Below the pieces are notes generated by a model that worked only from the letters and a program-made list of their open reading frames with translations, ran no database searches and was not told where the DNA came from. Positions 47,058 through 61,500 of a stretch of 64,000 bases of DNA are shown here, piece after piece. The DNA is from Bolinopsis microptera (lineage: Eukaryota > Ctenophora > Tentaculata > Lobata > Bolinopsidae): the NCBI RefSeq assembly GCF_026151205.1, contig NC_087072.1, positions 4,512,084 to 4,576,083 on the forward strand, given 5' to 3'. Numbering within the stretch: position 1 is the stretch's first letter; every line of letters starts with the position of its first letter. Position numbers and translations under genes: made by a program.

Positions 47058-50000
47058 TTCCCTTAAAGAAGGGACGAGCGCTCGATTTCAAGATCGGCTG
47101 TATTGAAGATGTTGAATTTTGGCTAGCGCGCGGCGCTCTGATTAAATCAGTGATGCTGCCGCTGCGCGCCGATGCTTTAAAATTCCTGATATTATTAATT
47201 TAACTGATTATTTTAATTGTAGTAACTCATTAAAATTATCCAATTATGATCTAGTACATGTACAGTCTTGCTAACTCGACTCAATTTAATTGAGAGCTAC
47301 ATGGCAACGCCTACTTTGTACTTAAGTTACAATGTTTCTCATTCATCATCAATCATGCTGTTATGTACATCATATCTAAGTTTCTCCGTGACTCAGGCTT
47401 TTCATTACAACACAAAAACAGGGTCAGATAATGCATTGGAAAAGTATCTTTTTACAATTTTAAGTTGGGCACCATAAAGCTTAAATAGGTAATAATAAAT
47501 TTGTAATTATACATTATTATGATTATAGTTTATTAATCTTTTCCAAGCTGAAAACTATGGACTAGTGCGTAAAGTAAAGCATATGACATACGGCCCACTA
47601 GCTTAAATCGACTGTTCAAAATAAAATAATATTGATTGCTGGTGTAAAATGTCATTTTTACAAAATATTTGAATTGAAGTGAGGAGTTTGCTTATTTGAA
47701 AAATGATGCACAAAAAAGTTCGGGTATTGAATTGGTCGTGACCACAAATTAGTTCAGCTTGGGACCTACAACTTTGGATTTGTTTCTCATTTCTACAACT
47801 AAAAAGCTCATGTGGTTTTAGTGAAGTCATAGATCATAAACTTAGAGCACATGCATAATTGTCAGTGGCAACCTACGACAGAAGCCATTTTTCTTTACTA
47901 AATGGCGCGCGGCTTGTAACTGTCTGTACTCAATTCTGTGGTCAATTTCGCATATTTATTATTATAATTGAGTGGTCTTGTTCTTCTAAAAAGGGTTTTA
48001 AGACTATCCTGACGTACAAGTACTAACTTCATTTATTATGCATAAATGGTATGTTAATGTTTGTGTTGAGTGTTGCTAACTTGTTAGTGTAACCACTCAT
48101 GACACATCACTGCAGAATAATGAGTGAAATGTTTTATGTTTTTGGCGATGTAACTGATAAGATCAGGGTGGCATATATTACGGTTGATGGTTGACTGTCA
48201 ATTTTAACGTGTCTGGAAAGCGATCGATGACATTCTATAGAAAAAGCGAAGACTTTTACTTCTATGCACTACACTGTACACGGATAATCACTTTCCACGA
48301 ATTCATTCCTGGAATTTCTGAGAATAACATTCACACTTTTACTAGGCACTTATCTCAGTTCTGAAGCACACATTTTACATCCTCAGTAAACAAATAAAAC
48401 AGTAAGTTGGTGGGGAATGAATTGGAACAACATTCAAAATTTACATTTCAATTGACTATTTCTTTCTTTGGTCATCTTCCTTACTATATTATTATGTTAA
48501 ATTAGATAACAATTCAAAGTCAAACGGCGGCTTTATTCTTAAACTGTCTTTGGTTATGCACCTGCCTAAATTCATATCTGTCGATTCGGTGTGTATCACT
48601 CAAATGCATTAACTAACATCAAAATAAATTGCACATAAAACTGTATATCAAGACTTTCATAAATTAAAGAGTTAAAAATTTGCTACAAACTTGTCGTTAT
48701 GTATTTTTTTATCAGCATATAATTATTTGCTTTTTTTCCTTATTTATCACTGTTTTCTCCTCGAAAGTTTCAAGATCAAACACCAAAAATATAACACTAA
48801 AAGTCTCAGTATTACATTGCACGTACCCCTCGTAACGTCATTCTCACGCCAGCCGTAGAAATGCAGAATATAATAACAACTACCCAGTGTGTCCAACTCC
48901 AAAACCACACGCTACTACTAAGGGCAGCACACACGTTGACACAAGCCCTTCATCACATTCGTAAATCAGAAAAGAAGCTCCGCCCAGAAACAACGCACGT
49001 GCACCTAAGTTCAGACCGAGTACCAGGCAAGTTCAGACAAAATACCGGCCACGAGGCCCTGCCGTGCGACGTGCACTCACAACTAAGTGAGGTTAGCACG
49101 TCAACTACCCTGCTACACTTGCAGCTACAACTAACTGAGTTAAAAAGAAAACGTTGTCACTTGTCAAGGTGTGTGTTAAATCATGTGTGGTTAAAGGTTT
49201 CTAGTGGACCACAGTAGCTGGTTTAAGTAGCGCTGAGCAGTCACCAAACAATTACTAGAGTCCATTTTTATTATCAATACCGAGACACCATTACACTGGG
49301 TAATCGTTAAACTATTTTTCAAATTTTCAAATATATACCTAAATCCGTTGACAGAGTCAATGTGTTGGCCATTCAATCTCATCTCGAGTATTATATCATT
49401 ACAATATCAGTACACACTTTTCTTGTACTCATCCACTCTTCGTAGAAAATAATCCTAGGTTTAAAAAACTAATACAAAACCTATAATGAAGGTCTGTTGA
49501 TATCATGAAAATACGTGTCCTTGCAAGTAATGAAATTATTGCCACCAATAAATTATCCCGGACATATGTAAGGTTTCTTCGCAATAACAGAAGACAATCA
49601 TTTCACAATAACTTGCAAGAACACGTGTTGAATATCGCTCTACATGCTATTTGTAGAGGGAAAAAAAGAAACGTGTAGCTGTAACCCATCAACAACTTCT
49701 CAATTACGATTCGTCATTGACTGCTGTACGTCAGACAAATTTATAGATAACTTATCCCTTCTCTCTCGCGAAAACACTGGCAAACAGATCAAGTAGCCTA
49801 AATATATTATAACCTTGTCCCACCGCATCATCATCATCATAACAGGTAGACATTTAAATTTAAAACACATATTCAGTGCGAACTCATCATTATAATTATA
49901 ATAAATTAGTGATTATTAAAACGAATTAAAAAATTAAAAAGGTAAATGTAACCCGTGTCCTATACAGCTCACCAGTGCAAATGCCAGGTGGACTGGACCC

Positions 50001-50386
50001 TTACCATTAAAACAAATACCAAAATAAAATAGTGTTCAGTGTGTCAATAGCTACGAGTGTGACACTCCACTTCCCAGTCCCACGGTACATGTCTGTTCAG
50101 ATAAATCGGGGTACGGATAGGTGATCGTGAGAGATACTGATAGTATCTAGATACATGATACAGGATATCCCTTAGAAATGAACAGAGGGTGCCGTTGGAC
50201 CAAGAAGTAGAAGGTCTACACTCGATATTATTTGTGTGTGAGACTATGAGCAAGTTAAATAACTGAAAAAAACTTCTTTTTGCGTAAAAATTATCATTTT
50301 CTCACACGCAGAGCAAACTCCAAACAAGTTTTTTTGTTGAGTTATATTAGAGCATTAAGCGCACACGCTTGTTTACAGTTTAGTGT
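47058..50386. other. Intergenic space between the two cyclin D genes
   Basis: This should contain the cyclin A promoter. CpG-rich segments (TAGCGCGCGGCGCTC near 47125, CTGCGCGCCGATGC near 47162, GGCGCGCGGC near 47903) stand out from AT-rich DNA and resemble the repeat near 9790 (shared GAGCGCTCGATT). No exon supported; a short CAT repeat lies near 49828-49840. Confidence 0.5.
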
Positions 50387-50392
50387 TTTATT
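50387..50392 (-). terminator. Candidate polyadenylation signal of cyclin D copy B
   Basis: AATAAA on the minus strand, about 220 bp after the copy B stop codon. Confidence 0.45.
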
Positions 50393-50612
50393 GTTTTTTT
50401 CTATTTTTCCTAAACCTAAATCAACATATTCATATAATATAACCTAAGGCACATCACCCCACTGTCGACTGCCACGTACGTGACACCATGCGAGATGCCG
50501 CGCAACGAACTTCGCGCAAACCTCATTTTGCACGGGCAGCGCAAACAGTGAGCTACGTGTAGCAGGAAATTGAACTAATTGAAGAACTATATGGGGTTTG
50601 AGGGTGGGGGTG

Positions 50613-50771
50613 TTAGGTGCACAGCTCCTCGATGTTGGTGGGTGTCGATGAGGAAGGACTGGAGCTGCGTTTCTCTGAGAAGGAGAGGGGCGGGATCTCG
50701 TTTGAGGCGCCGCCGCCGCGTGTGCTTTCCATAAGCTTTCTGATCTTTGTTACTACGCCTTCAAATTCGTC
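50613..50771 (-). CDS. Cyclin D copy B exon 6 (tail with TPTN motif, stop)
   Basis: Acceptor AATTTCAG; DEFEGVVTKIRKLMESTR, a Gly/Ser-rich linker, then STPTNIEELCT and TAA. Confidence 0.88.
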   Translation of the reverse strand, partial: DEFEGVVTKIRKLMESTRGGGASNEIPPLSFSEKRSSSPSSSTPTNIEELCT

Positions 50772-53700
50772 CTGAAATTAAACGAGGGATAAGAAAATAA
50801 TCAAACCCGAATTGAATTATAAAATTTTGGCTACACGAATGTATATTCAATAATTTAATAATATAAAATGGCGCTTTTAATGTGTTAATAACGGGGTTAC
50901 ATTTGTTCTTTTGTGGTATCGCTTATTATTCATTTTGTTTATTTTCAAAGTTTCAATATTGTTTATTTACCGTTTCTTTGATTTTTTCCACAGCTCAGAT
51001 TACATCGTTGTTTAAGTTGTTAAAGAATGTGAACCGCATTTATTAAAAGATAATCTTATAATCTTATCGTAACTTTTGTTTGAACTACATATATTAAATA
51101 TTTAGTCCGTGTAGGCGAGCTAACTATCACCAAAAATACGATTCTTGGGTTTCGCTATTCCCACGGATAAGTGTTTCGTTTCTACATTATATATCATTAA
51201 GTGTAAATTCAATTTAAAGCGTTAACATTCAATAAATGGCTATGTACAGAGAGATATAATAGCATTGCGGTACACTCAAGAGTCTTCTAAAGTTCGCTTC
51301 AAAACAGTGTAGTTTCCGTTCCAAAGAGGGTCCTATGTGATCTAATAAAGACACACGGTGGATAAAGAGCGCTCTTAGCCACCTTCTATATTTACATTGG
51401 AGATTAAAACGTTACACGTTATTTGTATCCTTAGCCTTTTACAGCTCACCATCTGTTTTATTTATTTATAAAGCGGACTGTGAAACAACCTTTCATGTTT
51501 TAGTGAAGTCAGAGCGCAGGAATGTGGAGTCAATTTTTTATTATTCTGAAGGTCAAGAGTTATAATTTTAACAATTATCATAATTATTAATATTATGGAA
51601 GACAATTAAATTTTTGCACTTTTGCATTTAGAGTGAGAATACCAAGTTACAAAATAAAAAGTTGGTACATCAAAGCTCTTACCACGTCAATTTCGATGAA
51701 TTTTCCCATGAGTTGAACAACGTTTCCTCTGAGCTCAAGAAACTTGGAACCGAGGGCGAATATAGCGTCGTAGAGACATCCGGCAGCCATTATTTTACTG
51801 GAGTGAGGAAGAAACATGTACTCTGAAAGAATTTACTCATCAAAAATAGATCAAATAACTAAAATATCTTAAATAACTAACGTATTAGTGGTATATCTTC
51901 GATATAATAACGGCAAAATACTTTTACTGGTCTTAGTATGATTCATGCTTGCGCAATTGATCACATTATGATTTGAACAAAGAAGTCTCATATTTCATTT
52001 TGTGGTCGATCGTTTAGTCGTTTGATTTTCAGGATTGGCGGGAGTGGTCTAAGATTGATTCAAATGAACCAATGGTAGACGGTCCAAAAATGAATTTCAA
52101 ATTTACTGACTAGATGAATGATGATCAAACACCTGTAGCATCTGACGATCATAACGAAATAACCCTATACGAAATTTCATTGTGTTTGACTTTAGCTACC
52201 TGTTTGAATTTAAAATTTTAATATAGTTAGATTTCAGAGCAGATGTGAGCAGCCTATGATTATTTGATGGAATCATTAACGAACGGTACAATCATACAAA
52301 ATTAAATGGTACAGATTTGTTAATGTTCAGTCACGTGTATCAAGTCTCGTACGTAGGACGGCCGCGTGTAGTGAAATTAATGGCAATTAACACTTAGTGG
52401 GGACCTTCGAAGAGTTCCTATTGTTTGTAATCAACCGGCGTCTCACACCGGTCCATTTATCGAAACATCATTATATTGTATCAAATACCACACAAAATAT
52501 CTGGAGGAATGGAAATTCAATCAAATACCACACAAAATACTGTCTCTGTATCTGGGAACATTGAAATTTATTAACTTATGTGAAGGGTCCTGAATAAGAG
52601 AAGGCTGCAGGTGATATAGGGACGGTGCACTTTATGTAAGAGTAGACGAGTAGGGGGCTAAATTGCGGCCGTCTGTTCAGTATGTGCTACGTTTTGGAGA
52701 TAACATGTAGGGACAGTCAAGCACCTCACTTTCGGCCACATTCACATTATGTCATATAAGATTGTTCCATATGCTCCATCAGCATATATCGAAATTGTGT
52801 GGAAATTACATTAGTGTCAGCATTTCACCCAGTTTCAGAGCCCATCCTCTCTAAAATTCAGATGTGATATGTAAACCCTCCCTCAGGATGACTGTGGGCC
52901 ATCGAAAATCAAGAAATTACTGTAGTCGGTTGGGAAACGATTTTACGTATGGAAGAAGAATGGAAATGTCTGGGAAAGTGACAGAATTTGAGTACCTATT
53001 GTTTCGATCGTGCACTTGAAATCTAAATTTTTCGATGGAGCCGGTACAAAGTTTGCAGAAGGCGTGGTAGGAAGTCAAATTACGGAAAAGAGCAACGCCT
53101 CACGATACTCTGATTTAAGAGCTAAATTTGTTAAATTTGTTTTAAAATATCGAGAAATGAACCGGGCGTTGTCCCAACTTCAAAGCAGGAGAGTGATCCA
53201 TAATTATCCTTACGTCAAGTTTAGTGACCGCAGGAGAAAACCAAAGACACACAACTTACCGGTACATGAAAGGTTGAGGAGGGTTCTGGCGTGGTAGGTT
53301 ACTCGGCTCTTAACTTGATCTGGTATCGGGAGTCTGTGGAGGAAGTGGTCTAACAGGTCGTGCGGTAGCACCGCGCTCGTGTCCCAATTCAACACGTTCA
53401 GTATTCGCAGCTCCCAACTCTGAAGGTTAGATAAATTTAGAAACTCGATTTGTGCGGGGCGGTCGTAATGAGGAGATTGAGATATAGTTAGGGTTGTGTT
53501 CGAGCTAATAGTCCGTAATTTCATAACTTTTATTCGGGAATAGAAACTTAGAAACAGTGAGACACTCCCACTCGTAATATGAACCACACTCCACATTCCT
53601 AACTTTTAAACCAGTTACCAGCCACTGTATATTTTGATGTGCTCTGAAACTGGGGAGAGGGCCGGCGGGGCAGCCGCATCTTGCCGCACCGGCGGTGGTG

Positions 53701-56700
53701 CGTCACAATGCGGCTCATCATACCCATTAAACTACTTGTTTTTATAAATATGCGGTCTCCCAAACTTACATGAGGCACCCAAATATGTAATAGCACACAT
53801 CTCTGGCTAATGATTTGAGGAAACGGAATGGTCTTAACCTTTTAACAGAAAAACAAAAAGTTTGTTGCTCAACTTAGTTCATTATCTCTATCTAGATTCT
53901 AGACTCCTCTCAATGCTCATTGAGGGCGTTAAGTGTTCGCGAAAACAAAGAGAAATAGCTGCTCCTTTACAATTCACATGGTTCATTTGTAAACGAACCT
54001 CCTACGTCATTATCATAGTCGTTATTGTGAGAGTAGAATTCATCTCTGTGTCTATCTAGACTTTGTTTATCACTTGAGCTTCTAACAATAGCGAGATAAA
54101 CTCGAGGTCAGGCTTTGCACACCACTCCGTGCTCTGTTAACGATAAACAGTGTACATGATAATAAGATAATAAGATAATATGATGATAATTGGCGATATT
54201 GGCGAGCTGATTTGCATTTCAAAGGAGTCTGGGGTTCTAGCACCCAATTCTTAAGAATTTCCCTTTTTTGTCGGCAAATCGCAAACATTAGTCAGGCCCC
54301 GAATTAGGTTCACTTTGTAACAAATGACCAAGTAAAATTAACCAATTATATAGGAGAAGTAAAATGCACCGCAGCAACTCATCCTAAGGCCTCAGATCAA
54401 TATAGGCTCTGGCAACAGTAGCTTAGTCTAGCTAAGAGAAAGGTTAATAACTTGATAATCCTCATACATTATACAACACCTGATTGTGAAATTTCAAAAG
54501 GTCTCTCCGAGGAGGTCAGTATTTTATTTTAGTACTGTGGGAAATTTCGGGCAACACAGCCGAAAGAGTTAGGGAGCTTGTATGGCTTTCAATTGGTGGA
54601 TCTAGAGCGAAAGGACGTTAAATCATTGCGGAGGTATTGACAGCGCCATACATTAGATCCTGAAACGTTCCTGCTTCAACGAGCGCCGTGTGTGCAAATC
54701 ATAGTACTTTCTTTAAGTACAGTGAGTCATTTAAGGATTTACTATTACGAAATTTTGCGAAATTCGTAACGAACGGTCTTTACTGATATGGGAGGAATGT
54801 GGAGCAAATAATGTACCAATTCTCACCCAATTTTTTAATGTTTGATCGTATCTTTTTACATCGTTCAATGTAGGATTACCATAACAACACTCACACTTAT
54901 TTAATTTGATAAGTCATCCCCGCCTAGGTCATATAAAAAGTGTCTGTCATGAATGCAGTTCGACATGATAACCAATCAGGAACCTCTAAAATACAAGAGA
55001 GCCAATCAGTACCCCCCTTACAAGGTCTCGTGATGACATCAGTATTTAGAAAATCTTATTTACAGCGCAGCTGAAACGAGGTCACTTTGAAAATGAAATG
55101 AGGAGGCCCCCGGACACCCAACTGGAACCCTGAAGACTAGGTGCTCGTGACCTTCTTCCAGCAAGTAATTTAGAAGATCCGGATATGTAATAATAATTCC
55201 CCAGACGCTAGGAACTCGAGCTATTGGAGAGAGCCAAACTCTGATTAAATTCATTACTGGGTTTATGAACCGGCCGCTGAACAAGTTACCATAGGGATTT
55301 GAAACTGAATGACAAATGACTTTGGTTTACAGGCGAGTTGGGTGACCCTAAAGTCAGACATTGTTAATCCACTACAACACCATAACTTCTCTAGTGTGGT
55401 ATTTTTAGCTCTACATCCAGTTAGGAGGGGAGACATGGGGTCGGCCACAATCGGTTAAAACAATTTCTAACTACCCAGAACTTGTTAGAATGTAGACGGC
55501 GGTCCATACCACAGATACGTATCTTGATGACTTAACTTTTGACACGTCCACTTTAATGGATACAGCACAATGTTCTGGCACTGCTGTAATCTTCGTCAGA
55601 ACATTACAGCAGATTGGAAACAAGCTAGAACTCCCGCACAAGCTGGGGAGAGATAACCCATACAAGTCGGCCAATATAATTCTCCCCTAATCAGTGTTTG
55701 ACACTAACACCACTGTCTAACTTTCAGTTAGGACAGTACAGCCTTGCATGTGACAACTGCAGCACTGCCCACAGTTTTAGTGACTTTATATCCTCAAGAG
55801 TTCGACATGAAGCAGTGTGTCAGCAGCTAGTTGTGTTACGAATGACTTCACCTCCATAACACAACACGTTCCAATAAAATTATGGTCCATCAGTCACCAC
55901 TGATCTGTAACCAGGTAACCAGGTAACCTGTGCGTAAACGGGGGTAGGGTTTTGTCTGCTGCCAGAACGTTATAACCATGATATTTGGTTGTCATGAACA
56001 CATGAAACGACGTATACCAAGGTGATCTGTACATTATAAACTTGGTAATATACAGCACAGTGTCTGATAGAGTTTGGGATATTGAAGTAATATAAGGCAG
56101 AGATGGTAAGATTACACGTACCCTCAAAATGTAGTACAGGATATGTGTACGAGCACAGGCCGGGTACCTTTAACCTGACGTGTAGTTTCCTGATGTGTTC
56201 CTAGTATTTTACGTGTTATTGTGCCACCTGACAAATCGAGATATGGACATTTTTGGTAAAGTACTGGCCCCTGTCTGGCCCCACCTCAATGTACTGGACA
56301 CTGTCTAGGTTTCATGGGAAAGTGGTTTTACCCACCCAATCAATGAGGTTTTAATAACAGAGTGCCAGTGCTAGTTCCAGTGCTGCTCAGTATGGTAAAT
56401 AAACTTGTATGCACTTTACGGTGTGGGCACTAGGCAGCCATAACTCGTTTGCGCTATATATTTCCTAAACAGCTTTAAATCAAATTTACATTCTCCAACT
56501 ATAACTGATGATACATTACATCAAGCCGTGAGGGTCGTTCACCGAGCGAGGAGCGGGGTCAATAATTTCAGGAAATATGCAGGAGACATCGCTCCAAGAA
56601 GAATATAAAACACCGTACCGTGTCCCTTGCCCCCTTGGTATTAAGTAGCGTCACATTAGACTTTCTTTAGGGAGGGAGGTGAAGGAGTGAGTTGAGAGCC

Positions 56701-58467
56701 CTGAGGGGCCCCAACATACCGCACTATACCCGGATGTTCGGTCCGACTAACTACCTTCACCCAGTATTTGGGGTATCTGATGAACTAAACTACGTTTGTT
56801 TGCACCGTGAACTAACTTGGAGAAAATGTAAGAAGTTTGGAGGTGTCTACACGCCGATTGCCATGTTGCCCCTGAGAGTGCTGGAATCTCAAACCAAGTA
56901 GACTAAATTCCCGGTCACATGTAACTATCAAGTAACACATGATTAGCAGGAAAGATTGCCCTGTGCTAATCACTCACATCTCCTCATTAAAAGTCCGGGG
57001 AGGTAGTGACCTGCTTTTTCCACAAATCTGAACACTCGCGCCAAACAGGTTTATAATACGTTGCAGTGTGAACCAGATTCTTTCTAAACTTGCCGCGTTG
57101 CACTCAAATCTGGTATGGCTGTGAACTTTTATAATGAGAGCTGAAATATTGAGCTCGGTTTAAATATTAAATGTTATATTATCTAGCCGTTGAAAGGTCT
57201 GGACTGCAAAATTTGCAGAACATCTGGGCACATATTTAATATGTGATAGTCAATTTGTAGAACATATGGTACCCTAGGAACATATAATAGACTCTACAAT
57301 TATTCGGTACTGTTTCAAAACGGTATTATCTCCAAGATTCGATCTATAATAAGCAAGATGAAAGGCATATCTGACCGGCAATTCCTGTAAAGTTTTTCTG
57401 ATTAAAACATGAAGTTCCACATGATTAACAATACCGTATCATATCTTCATATCGAGTTTCTAAAGCAGAGCCGTTCGTTGGGGGACACGTGACTGAGGCA
57501 GAGCTTCGCTTTGTTTCGCTCATCTGAGATCATCAGAGCTCTAAACGGGGCCGAGGCTGTAGACTGTAGAGTATTGTGCAACACTTACAGCACAGCTCCA
57601 TCTCATGGTCAGACACTCGGCTTAGGAGTTTTGAGAAGAAATTGTTAACTTAGTATATGACTAAGCACTCGGCTCTGTGCTTTTGACGGAATATTTGAGA
57701 GCCTGCAGGACTCCTCGAGGCTATTTATTCCCAGGAACAACAATACGTTTTACAAAGAGGACATATCACTATTCATTTCTGTCATTATGTACCGAGTTAC
57801 AAGACTGTACTCAGTACTACCGATAGCATCAGGGCAGGTTTTGCGAATCTAATTCGTCTCCAGTACTGAAGAATTACCATTAGAGCGACAGAAATCCGAC
57901 AGAAATCTTTGCCCCTTCTAATTTAATACCACGTGGAGAACTTTTGATTATGACAGCGATATATAATTTAAGGACAGTTTTGAAAGGACCATTTGTCATA
58001 GTACGTGGTAATGAAAACTTGGGTGGCCAGAAAACGATTCCCGCCGGTAGCATGTTTAGAACCACGTGGAATCTTCTATTATTACTCTAACGATTGTGAT
58101 TTCGTAACACATTGTTTCATCCATCTGATTATGTGGAGTCTGACCAGCTTGAAAGACAGAACAATAATCTGGCTGGGTAGAGGTACTACAGGGAGATACC
58201 GTGGTACAATGGCCTATATTCTGGGCCCAATTACAGGGCGCCATTGTTCGAGACACTGTCTGGTGAAGGTGTGGGGAGGGAGGATGGCAGGCGGGACCAT
58301 GTCACCACCAGATCCACCAGGAGGAGCCTCGTTCCGTCTCACCATTCAACTGAATACCGTCAGTCCAAAGGAATGGAATCTTAGGATCTCGGAAATAGGA
58401 GATAAAGTAATGAGATTGGCTAGAGAAATCGTCCTGAATGGGACTCTCCTTCGAAATTTAGATCTTT

Positions 58468-58552
<85 letters not shown>

Positions 58553-61500
58553 AAGGAAGATCAACATATTTTATTCTACATGAGGATAATGTGAATGTAA
58601 AGCTAATTATCGAGCTCCCCTCCCTGCACACTCAGTATTTCTATGTGTGAGAGACTCCGCGATCCAACTTTCCTGTGTGTCTATTTGGTGAGGATAAAGC
58701 CCGACAAGTACCAGGTGGGTCACGTGATAACACATGTAAACAGCACAAGGAAGTCAAGTAACCCTCCCTCCAGGGTCCATGCTTTACATGCTTCATCTTT
58801 GATCGGCTTGATATATATCCGATGAATCTGGTTCCTGGTTTTAAGACAGATATTTACGATAATCTTCACTTAATGAATACGTCATTGTTCAAAAGGTTGT
58901 GCAATTGATCGTCCAGATCGGTCAATAGCCCCCTTATTTGAGTCGTCAGGAAGCTGTGTTTTTCGTAAGTCACATGACGGAGACATTTCAAATCACAAAA
59001 CCATTAAAACTTCAGGGAAATGACAATTGCAGTTGAGTCACATGACCCCGAGGGGAGAGACGCTCACAGGGGGATCACGTGAAGATTGGACAGCGGCAGA
59101 GGACAGCTCGGATAGAGAGAGCACACCTAGTAGGAAACGCTTTACTGAGTCTAGACGGAGTACACGGCCGTGTCTAGCTCACCCGACACACGGCTTCTCT
59201 CCGGCACTTCCTAACCACGTGGTTCAGACACATACGTCTGATTGGCCGGCTGGAATAGAGGGCACCCACCATTGGGTGGGAAGACCAGGCTGACAGTATT
59301 ACAGGATATTAAGCTGGATAATAACCAGGTCTGGATATAGCTATGGGGATACGAGAGTAGGTTCCCGCAAGCATGCTCTGAACTGTGCTATATGAACTGG
59401 ATCAGGGGACAGCTAGGAAAGAGGACCTGAGCTGAGGGAGGTGGAGATGACGAGGAGGAAAAGGGGTGAGGAATGTGGAGATGTGGAGACAGAAGAAAAA
59501 GGGAATGTCAATATATGGAGACGGAGTAGATTGCTAACACAGAAAGACACCTTTTAAACGTGGACTTTACACACTTAAAAATACGATATATTAAAAAGTA
59601 CCGCAAGATACGAAGTATTCTGTTTTATCGTGTATCTTAAAATTAATCCCATTCAAAAAGTCTTGCTCAAAATCTGTGCTCACATAAAAGTCTGTTAGTC
59701 TTTGTTTATATTTTAGACCTTTTAAAATGACCTGCTAACAGATAAAAAGTGCAAAATAACCGCAGTTCTAGTATATTTATCTATGACTTATGAAGAAACA
59801 TTACATACATTAAATTACTTTCTTTTAAAGTTAGGCTCCGCAGATAGTGTGTAAATTGACATATGTGGTATTTTGGACTGGAGAGGTATCAGAAACTTCT
59901 AGATGGATGCAAAATTCCCGCAATAGTCATGTTTACATAATACAACTTATCCCCTATTATATGCTTACCTTTTGAGTTATCAGCGAAACACTGTAGCATA
60001 TTTACAGAACAGAAAAAGCCATTTACATCTCCAGTTTTCCACTGATAACTCGAAGACGTAAGCATTTTAGGGTTGCTTTATAATATTACAAACAATAAGT
60101 GTTGAGATAATTATGCCGTTACAGTCCGTTAATTATAGCACTTTCCTTAATTATAATGGAGGAATATTTTATGGCGCCGTTCACTTTTGAAACATTGTGA
60201 TTATTTCTTTGTAATAATTTGCTTTGTAATAATTCTTTTCAAGGCCATCGAAAACAATGTCGTAGTAAATAGCAATTATTGAATTGTATAAATAGTTCTC
60301 TGCAATTCACAGGCCTCCCTGTATCGATAGATTATATTCTCAACAATACTATTGAGGCATGAGGCCTGTGACATTCGATAAGGGAAAGTAATAATTGCTT
60401 ATCATCGTATTACAAATGAAGGTTATTAGTTTAACGAAGCTCAGTCAAAGTTAACAACGTTATCGCGAAGCTACGAGACATTCTTTTTCAGAGCTCCTTC
60501 TATTTTAAGGATAACATAAATCATTGCTTGTCCCTCCAAAATAGAAGATTTGGACTCAACAGCCTGGATATATGGCAATAGATGACCCCGTTGACGACAT
60601 TAATTTGTCCTAAATCCCGTGTACACACCCATGACTTGACTAAATGAAACTCTTACAAGACGACTTTAAAATTTCGGAATCAACAAAGTTAGTGTTGATC
60701 TAACTAATAGAGGGAATCTGGACAGTGAGATCGGTAGATTTCAGCCTACACGCTCACAAACACGTACAAACAGACAACACACACACACACACATCTACAC
60801 ACCCAGTACATTTTCCAGGGAAAGCAAGGCGTCGTCCACTGAGAGCTGCAGTTTGTGTGCTGTACATAATATCGTATATTTCTAGGTGTGGACAGGTCAG
60901 TGTACAAAATACCAGAGTCAAATTCTCAGCGCAAAAGTGACTCAATCCTACGAGAGAAATATAAAATATTAGCCATGTTAAATGAAGATTACTTGTGCTA
61001 TTTATAGAGCATGATAGGTGACACGGGTGGAAACTAAATTTGGGTAGGGACTAGGTGGTCAGGTGGTATTATTTACTATACTTTAAAGGATTTACAAAAT
61101 TACAGACAAGAGAAAGTGTTATAAATACTGTGAACTTTTTCCGCTTATTTCGTTTTTTTATGTTTCGTAATTCGTTTTGACACGTGTTAAATCATCGTAG
61201 GAAATGGCGAGTAAAGGAAAAGTGACAAATAACATTTACGCGGATGTTTAACAGTTTAGTTTAACAAACTTTAGTTACAAACTTTAGTTACAAACTTTAG
61301 TTACAAACTTTAGTTATAAACTTTAGTTACTAATTTTAGTTACTAACTTTAGTTACTAACTTTAGTTACAAGTTTTATATCAAGATCGGTGCATATAATT
61401 ACTGCTTTCGCAACATTAAGCTTGATAATATTCAGCTAATAGCACACTGCTAACTTTAATTATACCAATACAATGATCCACCTCCACATCAAATGCAGCT

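Noticed and set aside
48861-49217. 118-codon open frame (+) between the cyclin genes
   Set aside because: No motif, no splice context, low-complexity Thr/Leu/His content.
34195-53419. Exon 4 copies as mutually exclusive alternative exons of one gene
   Set aside because: Each copy lies in its own full set of exons 2-6 with separate stop codons, so these are two genes.
58005-58469. Longest unexplained open frame (154 codons, +)
   Set aside because: Lies within cyclin B intron 3, has no recognisable motif or periodicity, and a frame of this length can arise by chance in 64 kb.
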